Source: an uncultured Bacteroidales bacterium (GTDB taxonomy: Bacteria > Bacteroidota > Bacteroidia > Bacteroidales > Bacteroidaceae). From it: 38,263 nucleotides of DNA. Position 1 is the stretch's first letter. Each line of letters starts with the position of its first letter. The notes beneath the pieces are model-generated. The model was not told where the DNA came from. It worked only from the letters and a program-made list of their open reading frames with translations, and did no database searches. The stretch lies in assembly GCA_902763865.1 (NCBI GenBank), contig CACWTR010000024.1, forward strand, positions 1 through 38,263, written 5' to 3'. Below are positions 31,614-38,263 of the stretch, piece after piece. The translations under genes were made by a program, and so were the position numbers.

Positions 31614-31643
31614 TGTCTTCTTTCTTTTTTTTGTTTTTGCGCA

Positions 31644-31651
31644 CAAAGGTA
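31644..31651 (-). promoter_or_regulatory. -7 box TACCTTTG of the aminotransferase unit
   Basis: The plus strand is CAAAGGTA, 30 bases before the ATG at 31613. The homopolymer at 31670-31697 lies where the -33 region should be. Confidence 0.75.
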
Positions 31652-31669
31652 CGACTTTTCTCACGAACT

Positions 31670-31697
31670 AAAAAAAAAAAAAAAAAAAAAAGGGGGG
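31670..31697. repeat. Homopolymer tract: 22 A then 6 G
   Basis: 22 consecutive A (31670-31691) followed directly by 6 G (31692-31697), midway between two divergent -7 boxes. Its length would be prone to slippage and to sequencing error. Confidence 0.85.
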
Positions 31698-31726
31698 AAG
31701 ATGTGGTATAATTGGAAAAGATGTTG

Positions 31727-31734
31727 TACTTTTG
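31727..31734 (+). promoter_or_regulatory. -7 box TACTTTTG of the CDP-alcohol transferase unit
   Basis: TACTTTTG followed by CA, with TTGG near 31712 as a possible -33 element. The box excludes the upstream in-frame ATG at 31712 as a start codon. Confidence 0.65.
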
Positions 31735-31810
31735 CAATTTCAAATGCAGCACTCTTTGGGCGAAGGGCATCCCGGTTCCCGATATGGTGCAGATTCTTAC
31801 ATTATATATT

Positions 31811-32842
31811 ATGCTACAAGAGCTGAAAAAGAAATACCTGGCAACCTTGAAGTCTCCGGAGACGGAGGATTGGCTTGACTATCGCCTGGTTCGTCCGGTG
31901 TGCTATTTTATGGCGGTGTTCTTTGCCAAGTTGGGCATCCATCCCAATGCCGTCACGATTGCTTCCATGTTCATTGGCGCGTTCAGCAGTATCTTTTTCC
32001 TGCACGGCAGCTTCTACTATGAGGGGTGGCAGGGACTCTGGCTTAATTTCGTCGGCGTCCTGTTGCTTTGTCTTGCCGACTTGCTGGACTGTACGGACGG
32101 ACAGCTGGCCCGACTGACGGGCAAGAAGAGCCGCCTGGGGCGCATCCTCGACGGTATGGCGGGCTTCACATGGTTCATTCCCATCTACGTCCTGCTCGTC
32201 TTCCGCTTCTATCGTTACCACTCGCTGGAGTTCGGCTGGCTCGGCATCCCCGACACGGAGCAGAACGTGCTCATCGCCACTGCCATCGTTGCAGCCTTGG
32301 GGCTCTATTCGGGTTTCGCCTGCATGGGTCCGCAGCAGCGTGTGGCCGACTATTACATCCAGATTCACCTCTTTATGCTCAAGGGCGAGAAGGGCAGCGA
32401 GCTGGACACCTCCGAGCAGCAGCAGAAGGCCTACGATGCAACACCCGACGAGGGGAACCGCCTCTGGAAGTACTTTCTGAAGACATATATAGACTACACG
32501 CGCAAGCAGGAGGCGGCTACGCCGGAGTTCCAGAAGCTCATGAAGACGCTTCGCGAGAAGTACGGCAGTGTCGGCAGTATGCCCGAATCCATCCGTCAGG
32601 AGCTGCTTCGCGAGTCGCGGCAGCTGATGCCCTGGAATGCGATGCTCACCTTCAACTTCCGCACGGGCATGTTCTTCCTCTTCTGCCTTATCGACTTGCC
32701 CGCCGCCAATTTCCTCTTCGAGATTATCTGCCTCGGGCTTCTCACCTACGGCATCATCCGTCACCATGAAGCCTGCTGCAGGAGACTAAGGAACCTCATC
32801 CCCGACCCCTCTCCGAGGAGAGAACAAATGGTAAATGACTAA
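31811..32842 (+). CDS. CDP-alcohol phosphatidyltransferase family protein
   Basis: A 343-residue integral membrane enzyme with the CDP-alcohol transferase motif around residues 93-118: Asp93, Asp96-Gly97, Ala100-Arg101, Gly110 and Asp114 keep the D-x2-D-G-x2-A-R-x8-G-x3-D spacing. The expected fourth Asp at position 118 is Gly (DGMAGFTW). It has about six hydrophobic helices and a polar cytoplasmic loop of some 90 residues (KGSELDTSEQQQKAYD... ESRQLMPWN) not found in small members such as PgsA. It would move a phospho-alcohol from a CDP carrier to a lipid. Start 31811 is chosen because the -7 box is at 31727; 31784 is an alternative. The C-terminus (IPDPSPRREQMVND) is made by a GC palindrome and heptamers. 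Confidence 0.85.
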   Translation: MLQELKKKYLATLKSPETEDWLDYRLVRPVCYFMAVFFAKLGIHPNAVTIASMFIGAFSSIFFLHGSFYYEGWQGLWLNFVGVLLLCLADLLDCTDGQLARLTGKKSRLGRILDGMAGFTWFIPIYVLLVFRFYRYHSLEFGWLGIPDTEQNVLIATAIVAALGLYSGFACMGPQQRVADYYIQIHLFMLKGEKGSELDTSEQQQKAYDATPDEGNRLWKYFLKTYIDYTRKQEAATPEFQKLMKTLREKYGSVGSMPESIRQELLRESRQLMPWNAMLTFNFRTGMFFLFCLIDLPAANFLFEIICLGLLTYGIIRHHEACCRRLRNLIPDPSPRREQMVND

Positions 32843-32851
32843 ATGGTAAAT
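32793..32851. repeat. Compound element: GC palindrome plus 7-8-7 heptamers at a gene junction
   Basis: CTCTCC (32809-32814) and GGAGAG (32817-32822), then GAGAAC, then GGTAAAT (32830), GACTAAAT (32837) and GGTAAAT (32845). It contains the stop of the CDP-alcohol transferase and the start ATG of the next gene. Same order as 12755-12817. Confidence 0.8.
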
Positions 32852-33970
32852 TGGAATAACTTTTTCTTCCTGCTCGGCATTGTGTGTGTCGTGGTAATGC
32901 TCTTCGAGTTCGACGTGAGCTTTGTCGAACTCTGGGGCCACATCTGCCGTGCCGGTTACTGGCTCATCCCCATTGTGGGAGTCTGGATCATAGTCTATGG
33001 CATCAATGCCCTGGCGTGGATGGCGGTCATCAAGGGCAACACGGACCCCGACGAGAAGGTTGGCTTCTGGCGCATCTACAAGCTCACCATTACCGGCTAT
33101 GCCCTCAACTACGCCACTCCGGTAGGAGGCTTGGGCGGAGAGCCCTACCGCATCATGGAGCTGAGCAAGGACATTTCCAAGCAGCACGCCACTTCTTCCG
33201 TCATCCTCTACGCGATGTTCCACGTCTTTGCGCACTTCTGGTTCTGGTTCACGTCAGTATTCCTCTACCTCGCACTCTCGTTGGCGGGCGACCTCCCCAT
33301 CGATGCTACGGTCGGCACCGTGCTCGGCATCATCATTCTTTTCTGCTTGATTGCCTTCTACCTCTTCTACAGGGGCTACAAGTACGGACTTGTCGTGCGG
33401 CTCATCCGTTGGATAGGTCATTTGCCGGGGCTGAGGGGATGGAGTGGAAGGTTCCTCGAGGCGCATGCCGAAGCCTTGCATAACGTCGATGCACAGATAG
33501 CGGCCTTGCACCAGCAGAGCCGCGGGAACTTCTATGCGGCCCTGGGCCTCGAATACCTCTCGCGCATAGTGCAGAGCTCCGAGGTGCTCTTCATGCTCCT
33601 GCTTCTTGGCATCGACGGTGGCGGCGGCTTCAGCGGCATCATGCTCACTTTCCTCCACAGCATCCTCATCGTCTCGCTGACGACGCTGCTGTCGAACCTG
33701 ATTGGCTTCCTGCCCATGCAGCTCGGCGTGCAGGAAGGTGGTTTCGCTGTCTCTACAGCCGCTATGGGCCTCAGCGTGGAGCAGGGCTTCTTCGTCAGCA
33801 TCATCTGCCGCGTCCGCGAGATTATCTGGATTGTCATCGGCATTGCCCTCATGAAGGTGGGGCAAGGGGCAAGGGGCAAGGAGCAAGGAGCAAGGAGCAA
33901 GGGGCAAGGGGCAAGGGGCAAGGAGCAAGGAGCAAGTGGCAAGGGGCAAGAGGCAAGGATGAATACTTAA
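32843..33970 (+). CDS. YbhN/LPG synthase transmembrane-region family protein
   Basis: A 375-residue multi-pass membrane protein of the lysylphosphatidylglycerol synthase TM region family, with about eight hydrophobic helices. Family markers are GYALNYATPVGGLGGEPYRI (helix 3-4 loop) and the C-terminal SNLIGFLPMQLGVQEGGF. Relatives act in lipid or lipid-linked sugar flipping; no catalytic LPG synthase domain is attached. The start is immediately after the CDP-alcohol transferase stop (TAA-ATG), so the two are coupled. The core ends near IGIALMKVG. The remaining 35 residues (GQGARGKEQGARSKGQ...) are encoded by the 14-copy heptamer array and are unlikely to belong to the fold. Confidence 0.88.
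   Translation: MVNWNNFFFLLGIVCVVVMLFEFDVSFVELWGHICRAGYWLIPIVGVWIIVYGINALAWMAVIKGNTDPDEKVGFWRIYKLTITGYALNYATPVGGLGGEPYRIMELSKDISKQHATSSVILYAMFHVFAHFWFWFTSVFLYLALSLAGDLPIDATVGTVLGIIILFCLIAFYLFYRGYKYGLVVRLIRWIGHLPGLRGWSGRFLEAHAEALHNVDAQIAALHQQSRGNFYAALGLEYLSRIVQSSEVLFMLLLLGIDGGGGFSGIMLTFLHSILIVSLTTLLSNLIGFLPMQLGVQEGGFAVSTAAMGLSVEQGFFVSIICRVREIIWIVIGIALMKVGQGARGKEQGARSKGQGARGKEQGASGKGQEARMNT
33859..33956 (+). repeat. 14 tandem heptamers GGGGCAA/GGAGCAA
   Basis: Fourteen units in exact 7-bp register with few variants (GGAGCAA, GTGGCAA, GAGGCAA). Because seven is not a multiple of three, gain or loss of a unit changes the reading frame of the protein end. Confidence 0.95.
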
Positions 33971-33988
33971 TGTCTTTGAACTATCAAT

Positions 33989-34783
33989 ATGGAAATCTCA
34001 AACGGGAAATACAGTCACACTTATACATCTACGGCATCGGACATCACGCCTCGGTACAGGCTGACGCCCAATGCGCTCCTGATGTACTTTCAGGACAGCT
34101 TTGCACGCCTGATGACCATTCACAAGCTGGCAGCCTTCGACATCGTGAAACAGCGAAGGATGTGGGTCATTACGGAGGTGCAGATGAACATCGAGCCTAC
34201 GGTCACGTACTGGTCGGAGGACTTTACGGTGGAACTATGGGTGAGCGAACTGACCTCGCTGCGCATCTACTGCGACTTCCGCATCGTGCGAAAGGAGAGT
34301 GGGCAGTTGATAGCCTCCGGCACCAGCCAGTGGAACATCCTGAACCTCGACACGAAGCGCCTGGAGCCAACCGACTTCCTTGCCGACAAACTGACGGTGG
34401 TGCCCGAGCTGATGACTTCCGGCCACAAGAAGGTCCGCTTCCCTAAGCCGCAGACCATCGATATGCAGATGGAGCATCGCGTCACCTTGCTCGACCTGGA
34501 CTTCAATTACCACGTCAGCAACCGCAGCTATGTCAGCATTGCCCTGCTGACCATGCCCGAAGAGGACCTGGCCTCGCAGTACTTGTCTTCCCTTACCGTG
34601 CACTGGCTCCACGAGACTTATCTTGACGATGTCCTGACGTGCACCTTGTCGCGCCAGGGCGACGGCAGCTGCCTTCACACGCTGACCAATGGGGAGGGCG
34701 CCGTGGTGTGCGAGCTTATGAGCACATGGCAACCGCGGCCCGAGACTCCGGATGTCAGCGAAGTGCTGAACAGGGAGCTGTAA
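33989..34783 (+). CDS. Acyl-ACP thioesterase (FatA/FatB family)
   Basis: A 264-residue double hot-dog thioesterase that releases fatty acids from acyl carrier protein. First hot-dog: TPRYRLTPNALLMYFQDSF and VITEVQMNIEPTVTYW. Second: VTLLDLDFNYHVSNRSYV, where the Asn-x-His motif corresponds to the catalytic Asn and His of this family, followed by IALLTMP. Length matches Bacteroidales members. It starts 18 bases after the YbhN-family gene and is convergent with the hydrolase gene 16 bases away. Its presence beside the CDP-alcohol transferase suggests that the cluster also touches acyl chain supply. Confidence 0.9.
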   Translation: MEISNGKYSHTYTSTASDITPRYRLTPNALLMYFQDSFARLMTIHKLAAFDIVKQRRMWVITEVQMNIEPTVTYWSEDFTVELWVSELTSLRIYCDFRIVRKESGQLIASGTSQWNILNLDTKRLEPTDFLADKLTVVPELMTSGHKKVRFPKPQTIDMQMEHRVTLLDLDFNYHVSNRSYVSIALLTMPEEDLASQYLSSLTVHWLHETYLDDVLTCTLSRQGDGSCLHTLTNGEGAVVCELMSTWQPRPETPDVSEVLNREL

Positions 34784-34799
34784 CCCCCCTCAGCGCCGA

Positions 34800-35966
34800 T
34801 TACTTAAAGGCAGCGCGGAAGAAGTCTGCCAACTTGTCCCAGGGGATGAGGTTCTTCGGTTCGCCCTTGCCCTCCGGTTCGGTATATCCGCCGTCGTAGA
34901 GGTCGCAATGGGAGGCTCCGGGGATGATGAGCAGCTGCTTGTTCCCGGGATTGGGATTCGGCTTGCCCGTGACGTTGTACCCCTCAGCCTTGCCTTCCAC
35001 CATGTACTTATAGGCGGCCTCGCCGAAGTAGCGCGAGTGAGCCTTCTCGCCGTGCATGACGAGGACGGCGGAGCGAATCTCGTTGATGTAGTAGAGGAAG
35101 CGGCTGTTGCTGTAGGCCTGAGTGCCGATGGTGCGCCAGCCGTCGTTGGAGTTGCCGCTGCGCTTGTGGTAGCCGCGCGGGGTGATGTAGTAGTCGTAGT
35201 AGTCCTTCACGAACTGCGGGGCATCGTCGGGCAGCGGGTTCACTACGCCGCCGGCCATCGCCGCCGGGTCGGCAAGGCGCTGCTTGGCCGTAGCTTCGCG
35301 GGCAGCATGGCGGGCCTCCTCGTTGTCCTGCGAGTCGAAGTATCCGTTGCCGCTGACGCGAGTCATGTCGTACATCGTAGAGGCCACCGTAGCCTTGATG
35401 CGTGTGTCGGCTGCGGCAGCATTCAGGGCGATGCCTCCCCATCCGCAGATGCCGATGATGCCAATCCTGTCGGCATCGACGTTCTCCTGACGCGACAGGA
35501 AATCAACGGCGGCCATGAAGTCCTCGGTGTTGATGTCGGGCGAAGCCGTGCGACGTGGCTCGCCGCTGCTCTCGCCGGTATAGGAGGGGTCGAAGGCCAG
35601 GGTGACGAAACCGCGCTCGGCCATCTTCATGGCGTAGAGTCCGCTCGACTGCTCCTTGCAGGCTCCAAAGGGGCCGCTGACGGCGATGGCGGGGAGAGCC
35701 TTCCCCGTCGCCTCCGCAGCCGAGGCTGTCTGGTCAACCGCGGAGTCTTTCGGCCAATAGAGGTCAGCCGCAAGCGTCAGACCGTACTGTGTTTCAAACG
35801 TCACCTTGCGGTGGTTCACCTTATCGCTCAGCGGGAACACCTTGTCCCACTCCTGTGTCAGTGCTGGTGTCTGCATGTCTTCTTCTGTTTGGATTTGTTT
35901 GTCTTTCTGGGTGCAAGCTGCAAACACGCCGGCTGCGAGCGTTGCCACGAATAGTGTTTTCTTCAT
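34800..35966 (-). CDS. Dienelactone-hydrolase-like alpha/beta hydrolase lipoprotein
   Basis: A 388-residue predicted lipoprotein (signal LFVATLAAGVFAAC, lipid Cys18). The alpha/beta hydrolase fold has the oxyanion region VSGPFGACKEQSSGLYA and LAFDPSYTGESSGEPR. The nucleophile elbow is GICGWGG with Cys174, so the nucleophile is Cys as in dienelactone hydrolases instead of Ser. The catalytic His is probably in IPGASHCDLYDG near the C-terminus. Likely an esterase or acyl hydrolase acting outside the cytoplasm; substrate unknown. A TACCTTTG box lies at 36000-35993. Confidence 0.88.
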   Translation of the reverse strand: MKKTLFVATLAAGVFAACTQKDKQIQTEEDMQTPALTQEWDKVFPLSDKVNHRKVTFETQYGLTLAADLYWPKDSAVDQTASAAEATGKALPAIAVSGPFGACKEQSSGLYAMKMAERGFVTLAFDPSYTGESSGEPRRTASPDINTEDFMAAVDFLSRQENVDADRIGIIGICGWGGIALNAAAADTRIKATVASTMYDMTRVSGNGYFDSQDNEEARHAAREATAKQRLADPAAMAGGVVNPLPDDAPQFVKDYYDYYITPRGYHKRSGNSNDGWRTIGTQAYSNSRFLYYINEIRSAVLVMHGEKAHSRYFGEAAYKYMVEGKAEGYNVTGKPNPNPGNKQLLIIPGASHCDLYDGGYTEPEGKGEPKNLIPWDKLADFFRAAFK

Positions 35967-35992
35967 TCTGTTAGTCTTGTCTTTCCTGAGTG

Positions 35993-36000
35993 CAAAGGTA
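35993..36000 (-). promoter_or_regulatory. -7 box TACCTTTG of the hydrolase gene
   Basis: The plus strand is CAAAGGTA, 26 bases upstream of the ATG at 35966. Confidence 0.75.
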
Positions 36001-36133
36001 CGATTTTTTAAGGGAAAAGGGAAGAGTGAAAAGTGAAAAATTTGCTGCCGCCCTTAAAATAACGTGAATTCGTCGAATTCAATCAATGGCAATAATATGA
36101 ACTATTTCGCTGTCTTTTCAATTGTCCTATCGA

Positions 36134-36218
36134 GTTTCCCGTGGGAAACTTTTTGTTTCCACTGGAGAAACAAATTGTTTCTCGCGGGAAACAACACGAT
36201 TCAACGTGTTGAACCATG
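36134..36218. repeat. Array of four palindromic units, 21-22 bp period
   Basis: Units start at 36134, 36155, 36177 and 36198. The first is GTTTCCCGTGGGAAAC, the next two are variants with GTTTC and GAAAC arms, and the fourth contains the perfect 14-bp palindrome TTCAACGTGTTGAA. The gene-free stretch 36001-36278 contains only this array and AT-rich sequence with two GAATTC sites at 36066-36080. Confidence 0.88.
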
Positions 36219-36278
36219 TTGAAGTACGTTTCGGCGGGTTCAGAGAAAAGAGCGGAAACGCCGACACGAAGTGCTGTG

Positions 36279-36881
36279 TCAGTCTTTCGGATAAAGTTTC
36301 TTGAAGACCTCTGTCAGGGCTTCTACTTCGGGCAGCAATGCCTTCAGTTCCTCTTCGTTTTGATTTTTGACAGCAGTCATGGCTTTCTCCAACACATCTG
36401 TCAGCCTTTTGCAATTGCTTCCTCTCCCTGGAGACCATGCTGTGGCTACACGAATCTTATCTCCGAAGAAGTAACGGGTGCCGTCGAGTCCCCTTCGTTC
36501 GTCATTGAACATGCATGTGGCGACGGCATGTTCAATCAGGTTGCAGAACGCCAATGCCGTAGCCTTGTCTGTCTTGATCTCTAAAGAGTCCAACCTCAGT
36601 TTTGGTTCTTCTGGCCCTGCTTCCTTGTTCACTACGCACCATTTTACCTGCAACCTTTCGACTTCCCCATAACCGTAATACACATACAGTGCAGAGGGGA
36701 AGCTGAATGATGGGAATATGAGCATCTGCTGGCTTGCTCTCTCGGACAGCCAAGTCCCGAAATACTTTTCTCCACACAGCTTCTGCTGGGTTTGTGTCAT
36801 GGGTTCTAGCCTGCTCTGAGCCTGCGCGCCAATGGCTGCCGCCATCAGCAACGTCACTAATGTAATAATTCGCTTTTTCAT
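36279..36881 (-). CDS. Secreted hypothetical protein
   Basis: A 200-residue protein that I do not recognise. A clear signal peptide is present (KRIITLVTLLMAAAIGAQAQ). The mature part has a beta-rich middle (FPSALYVYYGYGEVERLQVKWCVV), several Cys residues (LCGEKY, WCVV, AFCNL, TCMF) and a helical C-terminus rich in Glu and Lys (EKAMTAVKNQNEEELKALLPEVEALTEVFKKL). It starts 19 bases after the neighbouring partial gene, so it is probably the second gene of the same unit. Its 3' end is followed by the palindromic array. Confidence 0.75.
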   Translation of the reverse strand: MKKRIITLVTLLMAAAIGAQAQSRLEPMTQTQQKLCGEKYFGTWLSERASQQMLIFPSFSFPSALYVYYGYGEVERLQVKWCVVNKEAGPEEPKLRLDSLEIKTDKATALAFCNLIEHAVATCMFNDERRGLDGTRYFFGDKIRVATAWSPGRGSNCKRLTDVLEKAMTAVKNQNEEELKALLPEVEALTEVFKKLYPKD

Positions 36882-36900
36882 GTTCGTTAATCTTTATTCT

Positions 36901-38263
36901 TTATTTCATGCTCTGCATAACAGAATTAGGCACAAGGCGGACTGTGAGGAACGTATCGGTTGGCTCGACGACAATGGTCTTGTAACCAATATATTTGAAA
37001 TGAAGCTTGACGCCTGTGCGGGGAACCCAAAAGGCAAAGTTGCCCAAAGAGTCCGTTGTCTCGAATCCCCATATCTTCTTTTCAGGTTCAAATTGCAATA
37101 TATGAATAATGGTATGGTCTAAAGGCTCGTCGTTTTCGTCAAGAACGACACCCGAAACACGCCGGCGGCTTGCTTTTAGTTCCTCGTGCTGGTTCATGTA
37201 GTAGTCGCAAAGCGTATCCTCCACGCAGAAATACTCTACGACGCCATGCTTTGCCGCCATGCCAAACCTCTCAATGTAGCGTTGCTTGGCTTCCTCATTC
37301 ATGTTCCTCTTTACGCTGTCAACAAGGAGATGCTGCCTATGGAAGTAGTCGAGGAAAGATCTTTTACTTAACCATTTGTTGTTTTCCTTAGGTTGAGGCA
37401 CTCCATTGACAATGTAGAGAAGGGAGTCGTTGGGCGGAGCGTCGGGCAAGCCGGCGATTACTCCTTGCAACTCTGGCGTTGGCTCGGGCTTGCCGCGTAG
37501 CCGCATGGAGGCGCCTGTCTCGAGATGCATGACAAGGTTCTTGTCGGAGGGTGAGAACTCAAAGGACTTGTAGCCAGTTTGATCGGCACAAAGCGTGATG
37601 TCTATATCTTTGGGAAGCCAGATGACGTAATGTCCTGTGGAGTCAGTTGCAGCACCTACAAAATCCAATTCGGGATGTTCTTTTAGTAAGGCGCGTTCCC
37701 TTTTGACATGCACCCAAGCCTCCGTTAAAGGCTTGTCTTCATTATTCATAACGTAACCTTCAACTCTGGTGTACTTCTTCATCAGTTTCGGATGCTTACG
37801 GACATAAGCATCACAATAGGTGTCGGGCACAACCTTTATTTCTATCATTCCATATTTAGCACGTCCGCCATACTTCTCAGTATAATAACTGTCTTTGTGA
37901 ACATACACGCTGTCAATCATCAGGCCTTGCTGGGAAAAGTACCGAGGCATATAGGTGTCAATGTCGTCCATGTCGTCCCCCATAATCCTTTGCTTCAAGG
38001 AATCGGGCAGTGGCTCGCCATTCACCAGGATAAGCGTCGAGTCAATCCTATCCTTGTCGATTGGCCCGCTGCCTGTTCCCCGAAGTCGCATAGTGGTGCC
38101 TGAACCCAAGTCTGCCGAAGTGGGAACGATAGTAGCATTGGCTATCATGCGTTGACGTTCTTCCCTTTCCTCTGGAGTAGAGGCCATAATTACTATTGCA
38201 CCGTTATTACAAGGTATCTTTATGTCTTGCAAAAGACCTTGCTCTTTGAGGTACTCTTCAATA
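36901..38263 (-). CDS. Protein with tandem plug-like/carboxypeptidase-regulatory repeats (5' end outside window)
   Basis: The frame is open to the window's right edge, so the N-terminus is missing; a TTG at 38232 is not a convincing start. The visible 454 residues contain an internal duplication. Unit A has MRLRGTGSG, STLILVNGEPLP, LMIDSVYVHKD, YGGRAKYGMIEI and DTYCDAYVRKHPKL, then a beta-sandwich (VEGYVMNNEDKPL... DSTGHYVIWLP). Unit B repeats the order with MRLRGKPEP, SLLYIVNGVPQP, LLVDSVKRN, FGMAAKHGVVEY and DTLCDYYMNQHEEL, then VSGVVLDENDEPL... DSLGNFAFWVP. The first half resembles TonB plug fragments; the second is carboxypeptidase-regulatory-like. Similar tails follow M56/BlaR1-type peptidases in Bacteroidota, but that domain is not visible. 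Confidence 0.75.
   Translation of the reverse strand, partial: IEEYLKEQGLLQDIKIPCNNGAIVIMASTPEEREERQRMIANATIVPTSADLGSGTTMRLRGTGSGPIDKDRIDSTLILVNGEPLPDSLKQRIMGDDMDDIDTYMPRYFSQQGLMIDSVYVHKDSYYTEKYGGRAKYGMIEIKVVPDTYCDAYVRKHPKLMKKYTRVEGYVMNNEDKPLTEAWVHVKRERALLKEHPELDFVGAATDSTGHYVIWLPKDIDITLCADQTGYKSFEFSPSDKNLVMHLETGASMRLRGKPEPTPELQGVIAGLPDAPPNDSLLYIVNGVPQPKENNKWLSKRSFLDYFHRQHLLVDSVKRNMNEEAKQRYIERFGMAAKHGVVEYFCVEDTLCDYYMNQHEELKASRRRVSGVVLDENDEPLDHTIIHILQFEPEKKIWGFETTDSLGNFAFWVPRTGVKLHFKYIGYKTIVVEPTDTFLTVRLVPNSVMQSMK

Noticed and set aside
31712-31810. Start of the CDP-alcohol transferase at ATG 31712
   Set aside because: It lies upstream of the -7 box at 31727-31734, and the extra residues show no conservation pattern.

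Overview
The window looks like chromosomal DNA of a Bacteroidales bacterium, most likely Prevotellaceae-like. Evidence: many genes are preceded by the Bacteroidota -7 box TAnnTTTG instead of -35/-10 boxes and clear Shine-Dalgarno sites. The gene content also fits: clostripain-type C11 lipoprotein, OMP beta-barrel TonB receptor, FatA-type acyl-ACP thioesterase, DUF4886 and S41 secreted proteins, and secreted GH43/GH3 enzymes. The genus is an inference. No rRNA, CRISPR array or intact mobile element was seen.

Layout. 1-900: the C-terminal end of an OmpR-type response regulator, a small helix-turn-helix remnant, a repeat-rich gene-poor stretch, and two identical tandem tRNA-Asn genes (minus) with their own promoter and terminator. 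951-5534: a tightly coupled operon with ATGA overlaps encoding a PfkB kinase, an S41 protease, a DUF4886 secreted protein and a SecB-like protein. 5701-9093: a secreted ADP-ribosylglycohydrolase-family protein, the GTPase Der and a small lipoprotein. 9125-11935: an M16 metalloprotease split by one in-frame amber codon. 12019-14495: envelope lipid transport genes (mlaE, mlaF, lptB). 14538-22771: carbohydrate genes (GH43-CBM6, two GH3 enzymes) with a TonB-dependent receptor on the other strand. 23043-26394 (minus): a housekeeping operon yceD-rpmF-fabH-era-purN, including the 59-residue ribosomal protein L32. 26458-29702: a membrane histidine kinase, a C11 peptidase lipoprotein and a DUF3298-like lipoprotein. 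29739-34783: two divergent units around a 22-A/6-G homopolymer, encoding a LicC-like nucleotidyltransferase, a HisC-like PLP aminotransferase, a CDP-alcohol phosphatidyltransferase, a YbhN-family membrane protein and an acyl-ACP thioesterase. Together these suggest lipid head-group activation and transfer. 34800-38263 (minus): a dienelactone-hydrolase-like lipoprotein, an unrecognised secreted protein, and the end of a protein with an internal tandem duplication.

The most unusual content is the non-coding structure. (1) Three intergenic arrays (5562-5627, 22833-22916, 36134-36218) consist of tandem palindromes repeating every 21-22 bp, about two helical turns. Each array has a different palindrome but the same architecture. 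(2) A dispersed GC-rich palindrome with a purine tail recurs about ten times. It lies between genes and also in frame inside proteins, where it adds peptides such as SPLKGED, SPKGDLES and SPFKGDSEG. (3) Heptameric spacers sit on start and stop codons. One class (xGTAAAT) repeats a 7-7-8-7 unit pattern at separate gene junctions, another is built of AATTATG-like units, and a third is a 14-copy GGGGCAA array that encodes the C-terminus of the YbhN-family protein.
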